A stretch of 64,000 bases of DNA from an uncultured Acidimicrobiales bacterium. Lineage in GTDB: Bacteria > Actinomycetota > Acidimicrobiia > Acidimicrobiales > SZUA-35. The position numbers and the translations under genes were made by a program. Positions within the stretch are counted from its first letter, which is position 1. Every line of letters begins with the position of its first letter. The stretch is from NCBI GenBank assembly GCA_937922785.1, contig CALAJQ010000011.1, positions 1 through 64,000 of the forward strand, written 5' to 3'. The notes below the pieces were generated by a model, which worked only from the letters and a program-made list of their open reading frames with translations, had not been told where the DNA came from and did not search any database. This document shows positions 7,111-14,325 of the stretch, piece by piece.

Positions 7111-9318
7111 CTAGCCCCTTGGCCCGTAGGCCGGCGGTGCAGAACCTCGCTCGAACGCCCCGAGATCTGGTGCTCCGACGGCCGAGTCGTTAATCGTTGG
7201 CAAACTAACGCCAGCGTTCACCGCCAGCGATGTACTCGCTAGCCGAAGATCCACCGGACCGAATTGGGATCTAGCGTCGTTGGGGTACGCAATTGCTGCG
7301 GCAAATGTGTTCAGGGCCAGCTGAACCGAGTTTGTCTCGGTTGTTCGTGCCCGCATCTCGGCCATGTTGCTGAACGTCGTGTCCCCTAGCCGCCCGGTGA
7401 ACTCACCCGTGGTTGAGCCGTAGCCGTTGTAGTTCATATCAGCAGTCGACTCATCGATATCAACAGCTCTAATGACCTGACCCGACCCACTGGAGAAGCC
7501 GTTGTAGGTATCACCCGGACCACCAATCATCAGGTTGTTGCGCATGTAAAGCTCGCTGACGTTGCGCCCGGCGTAGATGCCGAGAGCATCGCCACCCTTC
7601 ACCACGGTGTTGTGCAGCAGCACGTCGCCCTGGCTGCCTCGATATAGCTTGAAGGCAACGTGGCCGACGTTGTAGGCAGCGTTGCGCACGAAGTACGTCG
7701 GCCCGCCAAGGCTGGGCTGGGATGAGAACGCAATGAAAGTGTTCGTCAGTTGGTTCTCGACTATGCGGCAATTGTGCATACAGAAGTCGGCTTCGATTCC
7801 GTCGTCGCCAGCCTCACTGATGTCGTTGCGGAGAACATCGATGCTGAACTGGTCAACAGAGTTGTCCTCCATGAAGGAAATCCCGTCGCGCATTCCGGTG
7901 ACCCGGTTGTGCTCGATCACATGACCGGGCCCGGTAACCAAAATACCTTCGCCCAAGTTGTCACCCTGGGCCCCGAATGAAGGTTCACGCCAGACGGTGA
8001 GTCCGTTGATCGTGTTGTCGGCAATGTAGCTGTCTTCCGAGCGAGTAAAGGTGACGATGCCGTCACCGTTGCGATCGGCACTTGCGTTGATCGTGTTGCC
8101 AGTAATTGCGATTCGGTCTGAACCGTTAAAGCGGATTCGGCCGTTGATTGTGAGGTCTTCGACGTGAACATCGGACTGGTCAAAGATGTTGAGTTCGCGT
8201 GTGACGACTGCGCCTGGCAAACCACGAACAACGATGGGTCGCCCTGGGGCGCCACTTCGGTTTATCTCAAACTCGCTATAGGTTCCCGCGCTGAGGAGCA
8301 CGATGTCGCCCGGCTGAGCGCTACTCAACACGCTGTTGAGCGTCTCGGGAGTCGCTGACCTGATTGGGGCGTTCGCCATCGCAGTCGGCACGCTACGCGT
8401 CCGCACCGAGATCGAGCGCACGTCGTTCGGGCCATCGGGATCGGTCAGCGTTGCCTCAACCTCATATTGAGTTCCAGGGCTCAGATTGAAGATGCTCCCT
8501 GCGTGGCGCGAGGTCCAAGTGAAGCCCTCGTTGCTCCCAGCCGGTACACGCTGCAGCGGGAGTGCGGGCAACCATGTGAATGTGCCGCTTTGTCGATAAC
8601 GAACAGTGACGTTTGCGTTTCCGTTGGTATCACCCACGGTGTCCCACAACAGGGTGACGTTCTCGATGGTCGGGTGAGGCGCGCTCAACGGCCCATCGGC
8701 CGCCGGAAGCTCTGTGGCAGGATCGGGATCTGGTTCGGGATCGCTAGGCGCAGTAGGCGCGAATTCGTATTGGGAGATGAACTCGGGATTAGCAGTGACG
8801 TAGAACACCATCGATGGCCGATCAAGAATCGTCCCATTGGGATTCTCACCGGTCGTGTTGGTTCCTCTCAACGTGTCAAGCCAGTAGTTGAAACCAGCTT
8901 GGTCATAGTCGCGGCCCAGAACGTTTGAATACACGCGTTCAAGGAACACCTCATCATCGGTTCCTTCATAGTTGCTAGCCCACTCAGGCGAAATCGACAT
9001 GAAGCCGGCAATCGCCAACACGCTGTGGGCTACACCGTCTTCGGCACCGTTGTTCACCCGGATCCAATATTTCGCTCCATCAAGGTCGGGAGCGCGTCCG
9101 AATATCGCTTGATACAAACGAAGGATCTCGGCGTGGGACTCACCGTTGTAGTCGGGCTGACCCAAAATCTCCTCAACCGATGAGGCGTCCTCCACAGATG
9201 CGGCCGTCGGGCTGACTGACGTGGCCACAAGTCCCAGCGCCATAGCGCAAATACACACAGCAAAGGCCCGCAAACGAACAGTCACCTGATCATTCGATAA
9301 TCGGATCCTCATCCCCAT
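7111..9318 (-). CDS. Secreted DUF4214 / FN3-like / right-handed beta-helix protein
   Basis: A 735-residue exported protein. Residues ~15-40 form a signal peptide. Two DUF4214-type motifs follow (LYQAIFGRAPDLDGAKYW and VYSNVLGRDYDQAGFNYW, about residues 68-190). Next is an Asp/Pro linker, a fibronectin III-like segment (~215-305), then a parallel beta-helix from ~315 to 720 rich in N-T-I/N-x-I ladders such as GNTINA and DNTINGL. Such helices occur in pectate lyases, NosD and adhesins; catalytic residues are not evident. It starts 4 bases after the stop of the Rieske gene, so it appears to be the last gene of that operon, an unexpected partner. Could be a cell-surface polysaccharide-binding or -cleaving protein. 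Confidence 0.8.
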   Translation of the reverse strand: MGMRIRLSNDQVTVRLRAFAVCICAMALGLVATSVSPTAASVEDASSVEEILGQPDYNGESHAEILRLYQAIFGRAPDLDGAKYWIRVNNGAEDGVAHSVLAIAGFMSISPEWASNYEGTDDEVFLERVYSNVLGRDYDQAGFNYWLDTLRGTNTTGENPNGTILDRPSMVFYVTANPEFISQYEFAPTAPSDPEPDPDPATELPAADGPLSAPHPTIENVTLLWDTVGDTNGNANVTVRYRQSGTFTWLPALPLQRVPAGSNEGFTWTSRHAGSIFNLSPGTQYEVEATLTDPDGPNDVRSISVRTRSVPTAMANAPIRSATPETLNSVLSSAQPGDIVLLSAGTYSEFEINRSGAPGRPIVVRGLPGAVVTRELNIFDQSDVHVEDLTINGRIRFNGSDRIAITGNTINASADRNGDGIVTFTRSEDSYIADNTINGLTVWREPSFGAQGDNLGEGILVTGPGHVIEHNRVTGMRDGISFMEDNSVDQFSIDVLRNDISEAGDDGIEADFCMHNCRIVENQLTNTFIAFSSQPSLGGPTYFVRNAAYNVGHVAFKLYRGSQGDVLLHNTVVKGGDALGIYAGRNVSELYMRNNLMIGGPGDTYNGFSSGSGQVIRAVDIDESTADMNYNGYGSTTGEFTGRLGDTTFSNMAEMRARTTETNSVQLALNTFAAAIAYPNDARSQFGPVDLRLASTSLAVNAGVSLPTINDSAVGAPDLGAFERGSAPPAYGPRG

Positions 9319-9322
9319 GACC

Positions 9323-10387
9323 CTACGGGAGGGGGCGACCTTCGGCTTCGAGCTTGCGGTGCAGGACCTGACGTACGCGCAGCCCAGCGCCGTCGGCAGC
9401 TAGCCCGATCTCTACCGCAGTCTCGCGACGCGGGTCAAGCGAGACCTGTTCTTGGAGCCGTTCGAGCAGATGCTTGTCCTCGTCGAAGGCCTGGATGACG
9501 TTCTTGCGTGACATCTCTATCGCATGGTCCGGGACGTCGGGGATGTCGAAGGCAGCGGCCCAGTAGTAGTGGGTGCGTCCTCGCAGCCCGGGCGTCACGA
9601 TGTGGCAGCCGCGCATGAGGAACTCCGAGCGAGCGTCGGGCTCGGGGTCGGGGTCAGTGACGTGCCAATCAGAGAACGATACGGCCAGCGAGGGCATCGT
9701 GCCCACTTGCGTCCTCGCCACCGGCTTGGTCTCGCTGAACCCCATGGCGTGGCAGAACAACGGACTTAGCGGCGCCGGATCAAACGATTGCCGGTAAGTA
9801 ATAGTGTCACCGTCGATAGTCGACTTCGGGATGGTTTCCCAGTCGTTCTGCTTGAAAGTGGTGGCATGCAGAAACGGCAAATGCGTGAGATCCAGAACGT
9901 TCTCCCGAATCAGGACCCAGTTGCAGGCCACGTCGTAGTAGCCCATCGCCACCGACCACTCGGGATCGGCGGTGTAGCTCATGTCGATGGGCGGCTCGTT
10001 TTGGGCTTCTTCGGGGTCACCCATCCAGATCCATACGAATGCGCCACTCTCTCGCAGCGGGTAGCTGGCGATGTCGCTGCCGGGCGGCACGTTGGTCTGG
10101 GTTGGGACCAGCTCGCACTGGCCGCCGGGACCGAAGCGCAGGCCGTGGTAGGGACAGACGATCTGATTGCCCTCGACGCGTCCTTCCGAAAGCGGCGCCC
10201 ACCGGTGAGGGCACCGGTCGTCTAGCGCAACCGGTGTGCCGTCGGCGGTGCGGTAAAGCACCACGGGCATCTCCAGGATCCAGCGCGCCATCGGTTCGCT
10301 GGTGATCTCGTCGGCTCGGGCGGCGACCCACCACATGTTGCGGGGGTAGTTGTCACCCAAGAAGCCGTTACTGACACGTTGACTCAT
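9323..10387 (-). CDS. Rieske-type aromatic oxygenase / O-demethylase (VanA-like)
   Basis: Oxygenase component of a ring-hydroxylating or O-demethylating system, 354 residues. The Rieske cluster ligands are C59 and H61 in DRCPHRW and C78 and H81 in CPYHGL. The mononuclear iron site is marked by ENVLDLTHLPFLH (~162-174). Length and the early MWWVAA motif fit the VanA/DdmC group, which releases methyl groups as formaldehyde. No reductase gene is adjacent, so electrons must come from elsewhere. It shares an operon with a THF-dependent demethylase-like protein and a PanB paralogue, suggesting demethylation of a methoxylated or N-methylated compound. Confidence 0.88.
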   Translation of the reverse strand: MSQRVSNGFLGDNYPRNMWWVAARADEITSEPMARWILEMPVVLYRTADGTPVALDDRCPHRWAPLSEGRVEGNQIVCPYHGLRFGPGGQCELVPTQTNVPPGSDIASYPLRESGAFVWIWMGDPEEAQNEPPIDMSYTADPEWSVAMGYYDVACNWVLIRENVLDLTHLPFLHATTFKQNDWETIPKSTIDGDTITYRQSFDPAPLSPLFCHAMGFSETKPVARTQVGTMPSLAVSFSDWHVTDPDPEPDARSEFLMRGCHIVTPGLRGRTHYYWAAAFDIPDVPDHAIEMSRKNVIQAFDEDKHLLERLQEQVSLDPRRETAVEIGLAADGAGLRVRQVLHRKLEAEGRPLP

Positions 10388-10415
10388 CGTGACTCCTGCT
10401 CGGTTTCCTGCTCGA

Positions 10416-11282
10416 TCATTCGAGGTTCTCCAGTGCGGCGGCCAAGGCTTCCGCTTCGTCCTGGTTCATGCCATAGCTGTGGTCGTCGTCGGGGAAGGCC
10501 CCAGACGCCACGTCCGCCACATATGCCGCAAGTGCGGAGGTGGCTACCTCGTTGACGTTGCCGTAGCGCTTAGCGAACTTCGGCTTAAACGTGTCGAACG
10601 AGCCGATCAGGTCATAGGCGTTGAGCAGCTGCCCAGTCGCCGCTCCCCCGGCACCGATGCTGAACGTGAAGATCGACACCGCGTCATCAACCGCCTTGCC
10701 GACCTGGCGGGGCACGGCTTCGATCTCCATACCGATTCCTCCGGCTTCTTCGATCGCTCGAGCGTTGTCGATGATCTCGAGCGCCTCAGCAGCGGTTCGG
10801 CCCTGGGTCTTGAAACCTCCCATGCGGTGCACCATGTGTGGGATCAAGCCGACGTGGCCCATGATCGGCACGCCCGCGTCGGCGACAGCTCGGATGATAG
10901 AGAACTTGTCTCGGCCGCCCTGAAGCTTAAGCGCGTCGGTGCCCGACTCTTTCATGATCCTGAGGGCGTTTAGGACAGCGATCTCCTCGGTTGCGTAGGA
11001 CCCGTACGGCATGGCCGTAATGCAGAATGTGTCAGGGGCGCCGCGGCGCACGGCCTTGGTGTGCTCGATCATCTGGTCGACCGTGCACTCGAGGGTGTTC
11101 TCGTGGCCGTACATGGTCATGCCCATGCTGTCGCCGACACCCACGATGTCGATCCCGGCTCGATGCGCCCAAGTCGCCGTCATGAAATCGGCAATCGCCA
11201 CCATCGACAACCGCTCACCCGCAGCCTTCTTTTTCGCTAGGTCGGGAACCGTCAGTTTGGGTTTTGGGTCTGTGGCAGTCAT
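10416..11282 (-). CDS. PanB paralogue with altered metal site
   Basis: Ketopantoate hydroxymethyltransferase fold, 288 residues from the ATG at 11282, which overlaps the upstream stop by four bases. Recognisable motifs are VGDSMGMTMYGHENT (49-63, with the first Asp ligand D51), GHVGLIPHMV and the catalytic-type Glu in MEIEAVP. Two canonical residues differ, as I recall them from E. coli PanB: the second Mg-ligand Asp (in ADLPF) is Ala here (ITAMPYGSYAT), and the Glu of KIEGG is Gln (KLQGG). It is therefore probably not the pantothenate enzyme but a paralogue that uses another C1 acceptor or donor. Lies between the demethylase-like and Rieske genes. Confidence 0.8.
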   Translation of the reverse strand: MTATDPKPKLTVPDLAKKKAAGERLSMVAIADFMTATWAHRAGIDIVGVGDSMGMTMYGHENTLECTVDQMIEHTKAVRRGAPDTFCITAMPYGSYATEEIAVLNALRIMKESGTDALKLQGGRDKFSIIRAVADAGVPIMGHVGLIPHMVHRMGGFKTQGRTAAEALEIIDNARAIEEAGGIGMEIEAVPRQVGKAVDDAVSIFTFSIGAGGAATGQLLNAYDLIGSFDTFKPKFAKRYGNVNEVATSALAAYVADVASGAFPDDDHSYGMNQDEAEALAAALENLE

Positions 11283-12394
11283 TGGTCCTCCCGGCGAAAT
11301 GGAATGTCGGTGAGCACTCCAGACACCTTCTCTTCGCCCCGGTTGATGACGACGGCGTCGCCGATCTGGCACTCGACCGATATCAGACCGAACCCGATGT
11401 TGCGCTCTAGCTTGTAACTCCAGGTCCCGTTGGTCATGGAGCCAACCTTCACACCGTCGCGAGTGACGTCGAACCAGGCCTCATGGCCGGGTCGCGGCTC
11501 TTCACCGTCGAGCACGATGCCCGGCTGATGGCGTGCGGGTCCGGTTGCCGCGATGCGGCGAAGCGCCTGGATGCCGATGACGTCATCGGCTACGTCTAGA
11601 TTCACGAAACGGCCGAGGCGGACCTCGAAAGGATTGGTGGCCGCATCACAGTCGCCGGCCCACGACAGCAGCCCGTTCTCGATGCGCTCGCTTGCGTTAG
11701 GAGCACCCGGTCCTATGCCCCAGGGTCGACCAGCTTCCTTAACCAGGTTCCACAAGTCGACGCCACGCGATTGGTCCATTAGGTATAACTCGAAACCGCC
11801 CTGTTTAGACCACCCCGACCGGGCCACCTTCAGCGGTATTCCATCGACCTCAGCGTCGCCAAACCAGAAGTAGCGCAGCTCGCGGACCCAGTCACCGAAT
11901 ATCGACGCCACCACGTCCTCAGCCGAGGGGCCCTGCACAGCCAGCGGCGATACGTCCGGCTCCGACACCTCGACTTTCATGCCCCGCTCCGCCGCCACAC
12001 ACCGCGCCCACAGTCCGACGTCGGAGTCAGCCACCGACAGCCAGAAGCAGTCGTCAGCGAGCTTCAAAACGATCGGATCGTTGATGATCGTGCCAGCGTG
12101 ATCGCACACCGCGACATACTTGCCCTGGCCGACCACAATCTCAGACAGATCACGCGCACACAACACTTGCGCCAATCGAGCAGCGTCTGGTCCCATGAGC
12201 TGAACTTGACGTTCGGCGCCGACGTCCCACATCGAGACGCCTTCGACGAGGCGCCGATACTCAGCCTCTGGGTCGCCATAACCCAGCGGGATCATCATCC
12301 GGTTGTAGGGATGCATTGCGACTGCGCCCTCGGCGATGGTTGCCGCGTAGTACGGCGACGGCCGCAATGAAGTGTGAATCGCCAGCTCTGGCAT
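11279..12394 (-). CDS. GcvT-family THF-dependent demethylase, DmdA-like
   Basis: A 371-residue aminomethyltransferase-fold protein. It resembles DMSP demethylase DmdA closely along its length: WDVGAERQVQLMGPDAARL (57-75), CARDLSEI, NDPIVLKL, SVADSDVGLWA, ARSGWSKQGGFELYL (~195-209) and ERIENGLLSWAGDCD followed by NPFE. In DmdA the corresponding LLSYG carries a Tyr where this protein has Trp, so the substrate may not be DMSP. The reaction of the family is methyl transfer to tetrahydrofolate. First gene of the operon with PanB-like and Rieske genes; controlled region shared with the divergent MarR gene. A GGAGG-type site lies ~13 bases before the start. Confidence 0.83.
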   Translation of the reverse strand: MPELAIHTSLRPSPYYAATIAEGAVAMHPYNRMMIPLGYGDPEAEYRRLVEGVSMWDVGAERQVQLMGPDAARLAQVLCARDLSEIVVGQGKYVAVCDHAGTIINDPIVLKLADDCFWLSVADSDVGLWARCVAAERGMKVEVSEPDVSPLAVQGPSAEDVVASIFGDWVRELRYFWFGDAEVDGIPLKVARSGWSKQGGFELYLMDQSRGVDLWNLVKEAGRPWGIGPGAPNASERIENGLLSWAGDCDAATNPFEVRLGRFVNLDVADDVIGIQALRRIAATGPARHQPGIVLDGEEPRPGHEAWFDVTRDGVKVGSMTNGTWSYKLERNIGFGLISVECQIGDAVVINRGEEKVSGVLTDIPFRREDQ

Positions 12395-12442
12395 GCGGTG
12401 CAGGAACCTCCGAGGCGTACGGGTTGTTGGTAATCGGACCGA

Positions 12443-12464
12443 GATTGTTCCACTTGGAACAATC
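12443..12464. promoter_or_regulatory. 22-bp perfect inverted repeat, likely MarR operator
   Basis: Arms GATTGTTCCA and TGGAACAATC are exact reverse complements separated by CT. The site is central in the 100-bp divergent gap between the demethylase operon (start 12394) and the marR gene (start 12495). It fits autoregulation plus control of the operon by the MarR dimer. Confidence 0.75.
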
Positions 12465-12494
12465 GTTGGTCAGGATAAGGCCTAGCGTGTCCTC

Positions 12495-12959
12495 ATGCAA
12501 GAGGCTAACCCGATCGACATATTCGACGCCATCGAGTTCCGTGACGCCTACCGGATGTCATATCTGACGAACGCCGTAATCGTCCCGGTCTATGACCAAG
12601 TACGCCGGGACTTCGGCGTCATCCGTGCCGAGTATCACCTGCTCATGTGCCTCGCCCACTACCCCACCCTGAGCGCTCAGGACGTTTCCAGAGTGACCCG
12701 CCGACCCCGGAACTCCATCTCGCGAGCCGTACACCGAATGCTGGCCGATGGCTACCTAGACCGCGCGCCCGACCCCGACGACGGCCGCCAAGCACTCCTC
12801 ACCATCACGGCCTCTGGGCGCGAGCTTCACGACAAGATCTCGGCACGCCTTGCGGAACGCCAGGAAGAAATCCTGGCTCCGCTGACCGGCACCGAGCGCC
12901 GCCAGCTGGATCAGATCCTCCAGAAGCTCTCCACGCATACTGCGACACTGCCCCAATGA
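12495..12959 (+). CDS. MarR-family transcriptional regulator
   Basis: Winged-helix regulator, 154 residues. The MarR core is clear: recognition-helix region SRVTRRPRNSISRAVHRMLADGYLDR (residues ~67-92) followed by the wing DPDDGRQALLTITASGREL. MarR proteins typically repress a divergent catabolic operon and are released by an aromatic ligand. Placement back-to-back with the DmdA-like/PanB-like/Rieske genes, with a perfect palindrome between, makes this operon its evident target. The inducer may be the substrate of the Rieske or GcvT-like enzyme. A few longer upstream residues (MQEANPID) are unremarkable. Confidence 0.9.
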   Translation: MQEANPIDIFDAIEFRDAYRMSYLTNAVIVPVYDQVRRDFGVIRAEYHLLMCLAHYPTLSAQDVSRVTRRPRNSISRAVHRMLADGYLDRAPDPDDGRQALLTITASGRELHDKISARLAERQEEILAPLTGTERRQLDQILQKLSTHTATLPQ

Positions 12960-13006
12960 TGCGCCCCGTCGACCAATAACGAAACGGCTGAGAACCTCGA
13001 GTGGCC

Positions 13007-13825
13007 TCATGGCATTTGGGAAAGCCCGATCGGGAATTGCACCTCGACCACCTGTTCGGGTGCGCCGAGGGCGGGGTCGGCGAGCAGGACCTCGCGAACG
13101 GGGCCGACGATCTGGGCTGATTCGTTCTCGATCCACCGACCGATTGCGGCATTAGTTAGGTGAAGGTCGTCGGAGTCGGGAGACCGAACGGTGGACACGA
13201 CCTCAACTGAGGGCAGCAGCTCTTCTTGGAACCCATCACGCATTGCTGTCTCTTCCAGCCGGGGGTCAATGGGAACAGCGAATTCCATCGAGAATCCCTC
13301 CTCGTCGAAATCGGCAACCCATCGGGCCATACCGTACGGGGGAACCGGGTCTTCAATGTGTTGGCTCATCTCTTTCACCATGCACGAGAGCGCATCGAGC
13401 GCTTCACCCAAGTGCGCAGTTTGGTATGCGCTCGTCCAAACCGACATGGCCGGGACGGTCTTGCGAACAAGATCGATCGATGAGGACTGTTCCTCTAATT
13501 GAATTATCCGGGAATCGATTCCGCGAAGGCGCCGTTCTACCGCTTCAAGCTCGGCCACCGCTTGGGCCTGCTTAAGCGTCAGCATGGCTCGGAGTTCCGA
13601 GGGCGACATCTGCTCCTGCATCAGCTCGCCGATTTCGGCTAGCCCGAAACCAAGGTCGCGCAACGCCACGATTCGGTTCACATCGGCTAGCTGGGCCGCG
13701 CTATAGAAACGGTATCCCGTTGACTCGTCGACCTGGGCTGGGTGCAACAGTCCGATTCGGTCATAGTGCCGCAACACCCGAGCAGACACTCGTGTGAGCT
13801 GGGCGAAGTCGCCAATCTTGAACAT
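13007..13825 (-). CDS. MerR-family regulator with GyrI-like effector domain
   Basis: A 272-residue regulator. Residues 1-70 are a MerR DNA-binding domain (MFKIGDFAQLTRVSARVLRHYD, then YRFYSAAQLADV), followed by a coiled coil (~75-115, EAVERRLRGIDSRIIQLEEQ). The C-terminal ~150 residues are a GyrI/AraC-effector-like ligand-binding domain, as in BmrR/TipA-type multidrug sensors. It lies downstream of a DoxX-like gene on the same strand; each gene has its own promoter with the long 19-bp spacer used by MerR activators. The start codon is at the predicted transcription start, so the mRNA is probably leaderless. Confidence 0.9.
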   Translation of the reverse strand: MFKIGDFAQLTRVSARVLRHYDRIGLLHPAQVDESTGYRFYSAAQLADVNRIVALRDLGFGLAEIGELMQEQMSPSELRAMLTLKQAQAVAELEAVERRLRGIDSRIIQLEEQSSSIDLVRKTVPAMSVWTSAYQTAHLGEALDALSCMVKEMSQHIEDPVPPYGMARWVADFDEEGFSMEFAVPIDPRLEETAMRDGFQEELLPSVEVVSTVRSPDSDDLHLTNAAIGRWIENESAQIVGPVREVLLADPALGAPEQVVEVQFPIGLSQMP

Positions 13826-13831
13826 AACTCC

Positions 13832-13862
13832 ACAGTAAGGGTTGTCATCGTGTCAAGGTCAA
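13832..13862 (-). promoter_or_regulatory. MerR-type promoter of the merR gene, 19-bp spacer
   Basis: Read on the minus strand: TTGACC (-35, 13857-13862), 19 bases, TACTGT (-10, 13832-13837), then 6 bases to the ATG. The 19-bp spacer is the hallmark of MerR-activated promoters. The short distance to the start implies a leaderless transcript. A near copy precedes the DoxX-like gene at 14295-14325. Confidence 0.7.
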
Positions 13863-14287
13863 CCCGCAATCATGGATCGTTGTGCCGTCTCTCTATTGTG
13901 TGCCTGCCACAGGAGTGCGATCGCCAGGCCAAGAAACAGATGTGATAGATCCAGTGGGATCAGCGTGCTTAGTCCCGGGCGGTCGCTGGGGAGCAGAGCC
14001 TGGTCCACTCGGAACCCCAGATTGGATATCAACGCTCCAACAAAGAACCCTGCCATCACAAAGCCGGCAGGAACGCGAGTTCTCGGCCAGACGATCGCTG
14101 CGGCCATAATGAGCTCCAGCAAACCAACTAGCAAGAAGAACGTCCCACCGAAGTCTCGATCGCCCAACTGGTACGTGGTGCCCAGCTCGTCACGCCATGA
14201 TCCGTCAAGTACTTTTCGGGCCCCTGGGTACAGCAGGGCAGCCGCAGCGACGAACGGGAGTGTCTTTGAGAAGAAGTTCTTGATCAT
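13859..14287 (-). CDS. DoxX-like membrane protein
   Basis: A 142-residue protein with four hydrophobic segments (around residues 8-20, 50-68, 74-92 and 110-130), the layout of DoxX/DoxD-like proteins. Motifs ALLYPGARKVLDG near the N-terminus and GLLELIMAAAIVWPRTR in the middle are of that type. Members are linked to redox or thiol stress in actinobacteria, but the function is not established. It is preceded by a MerR-type promoter nearly identical to that of the merR gene downstream, so it is the likely target of that regulator. Confidence 0.65.
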   Translation of the reverse strand: MIKNFFSKTLPFVAAAALLYPGARKVLDGSWRDELGTTYQLGDRDFGGTFFLLVGLLELIMAAAIVWPRTRVPAGFVMAGFFVGALISNLGFRVDQALLPSDRPGLSTLIPLDLSHLFLGLAIALLWQAHNRETAQRSMIAG

Positions 14288-14294
14288 GAAACCG

Positions 14295-14325
14295 ACGGTA
14301 AGGCTTGCCGCCGTGTCAAGGTCAA
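14295..14325 (-). promoter_or_regulatory. MerR-type promoter of the DoxX-like gene, 19-bp spacer
   Basis: Minus strand: TTGACC (14320-14325), 19 bases, TACCGT (14295-14300), then 7 bases to the ATG at 14287. Over 28 positions (14298-14325) it matches 13835-13862 at 24. The site overlaps the end of the histidine kinase gene. Confidence 0.7.
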
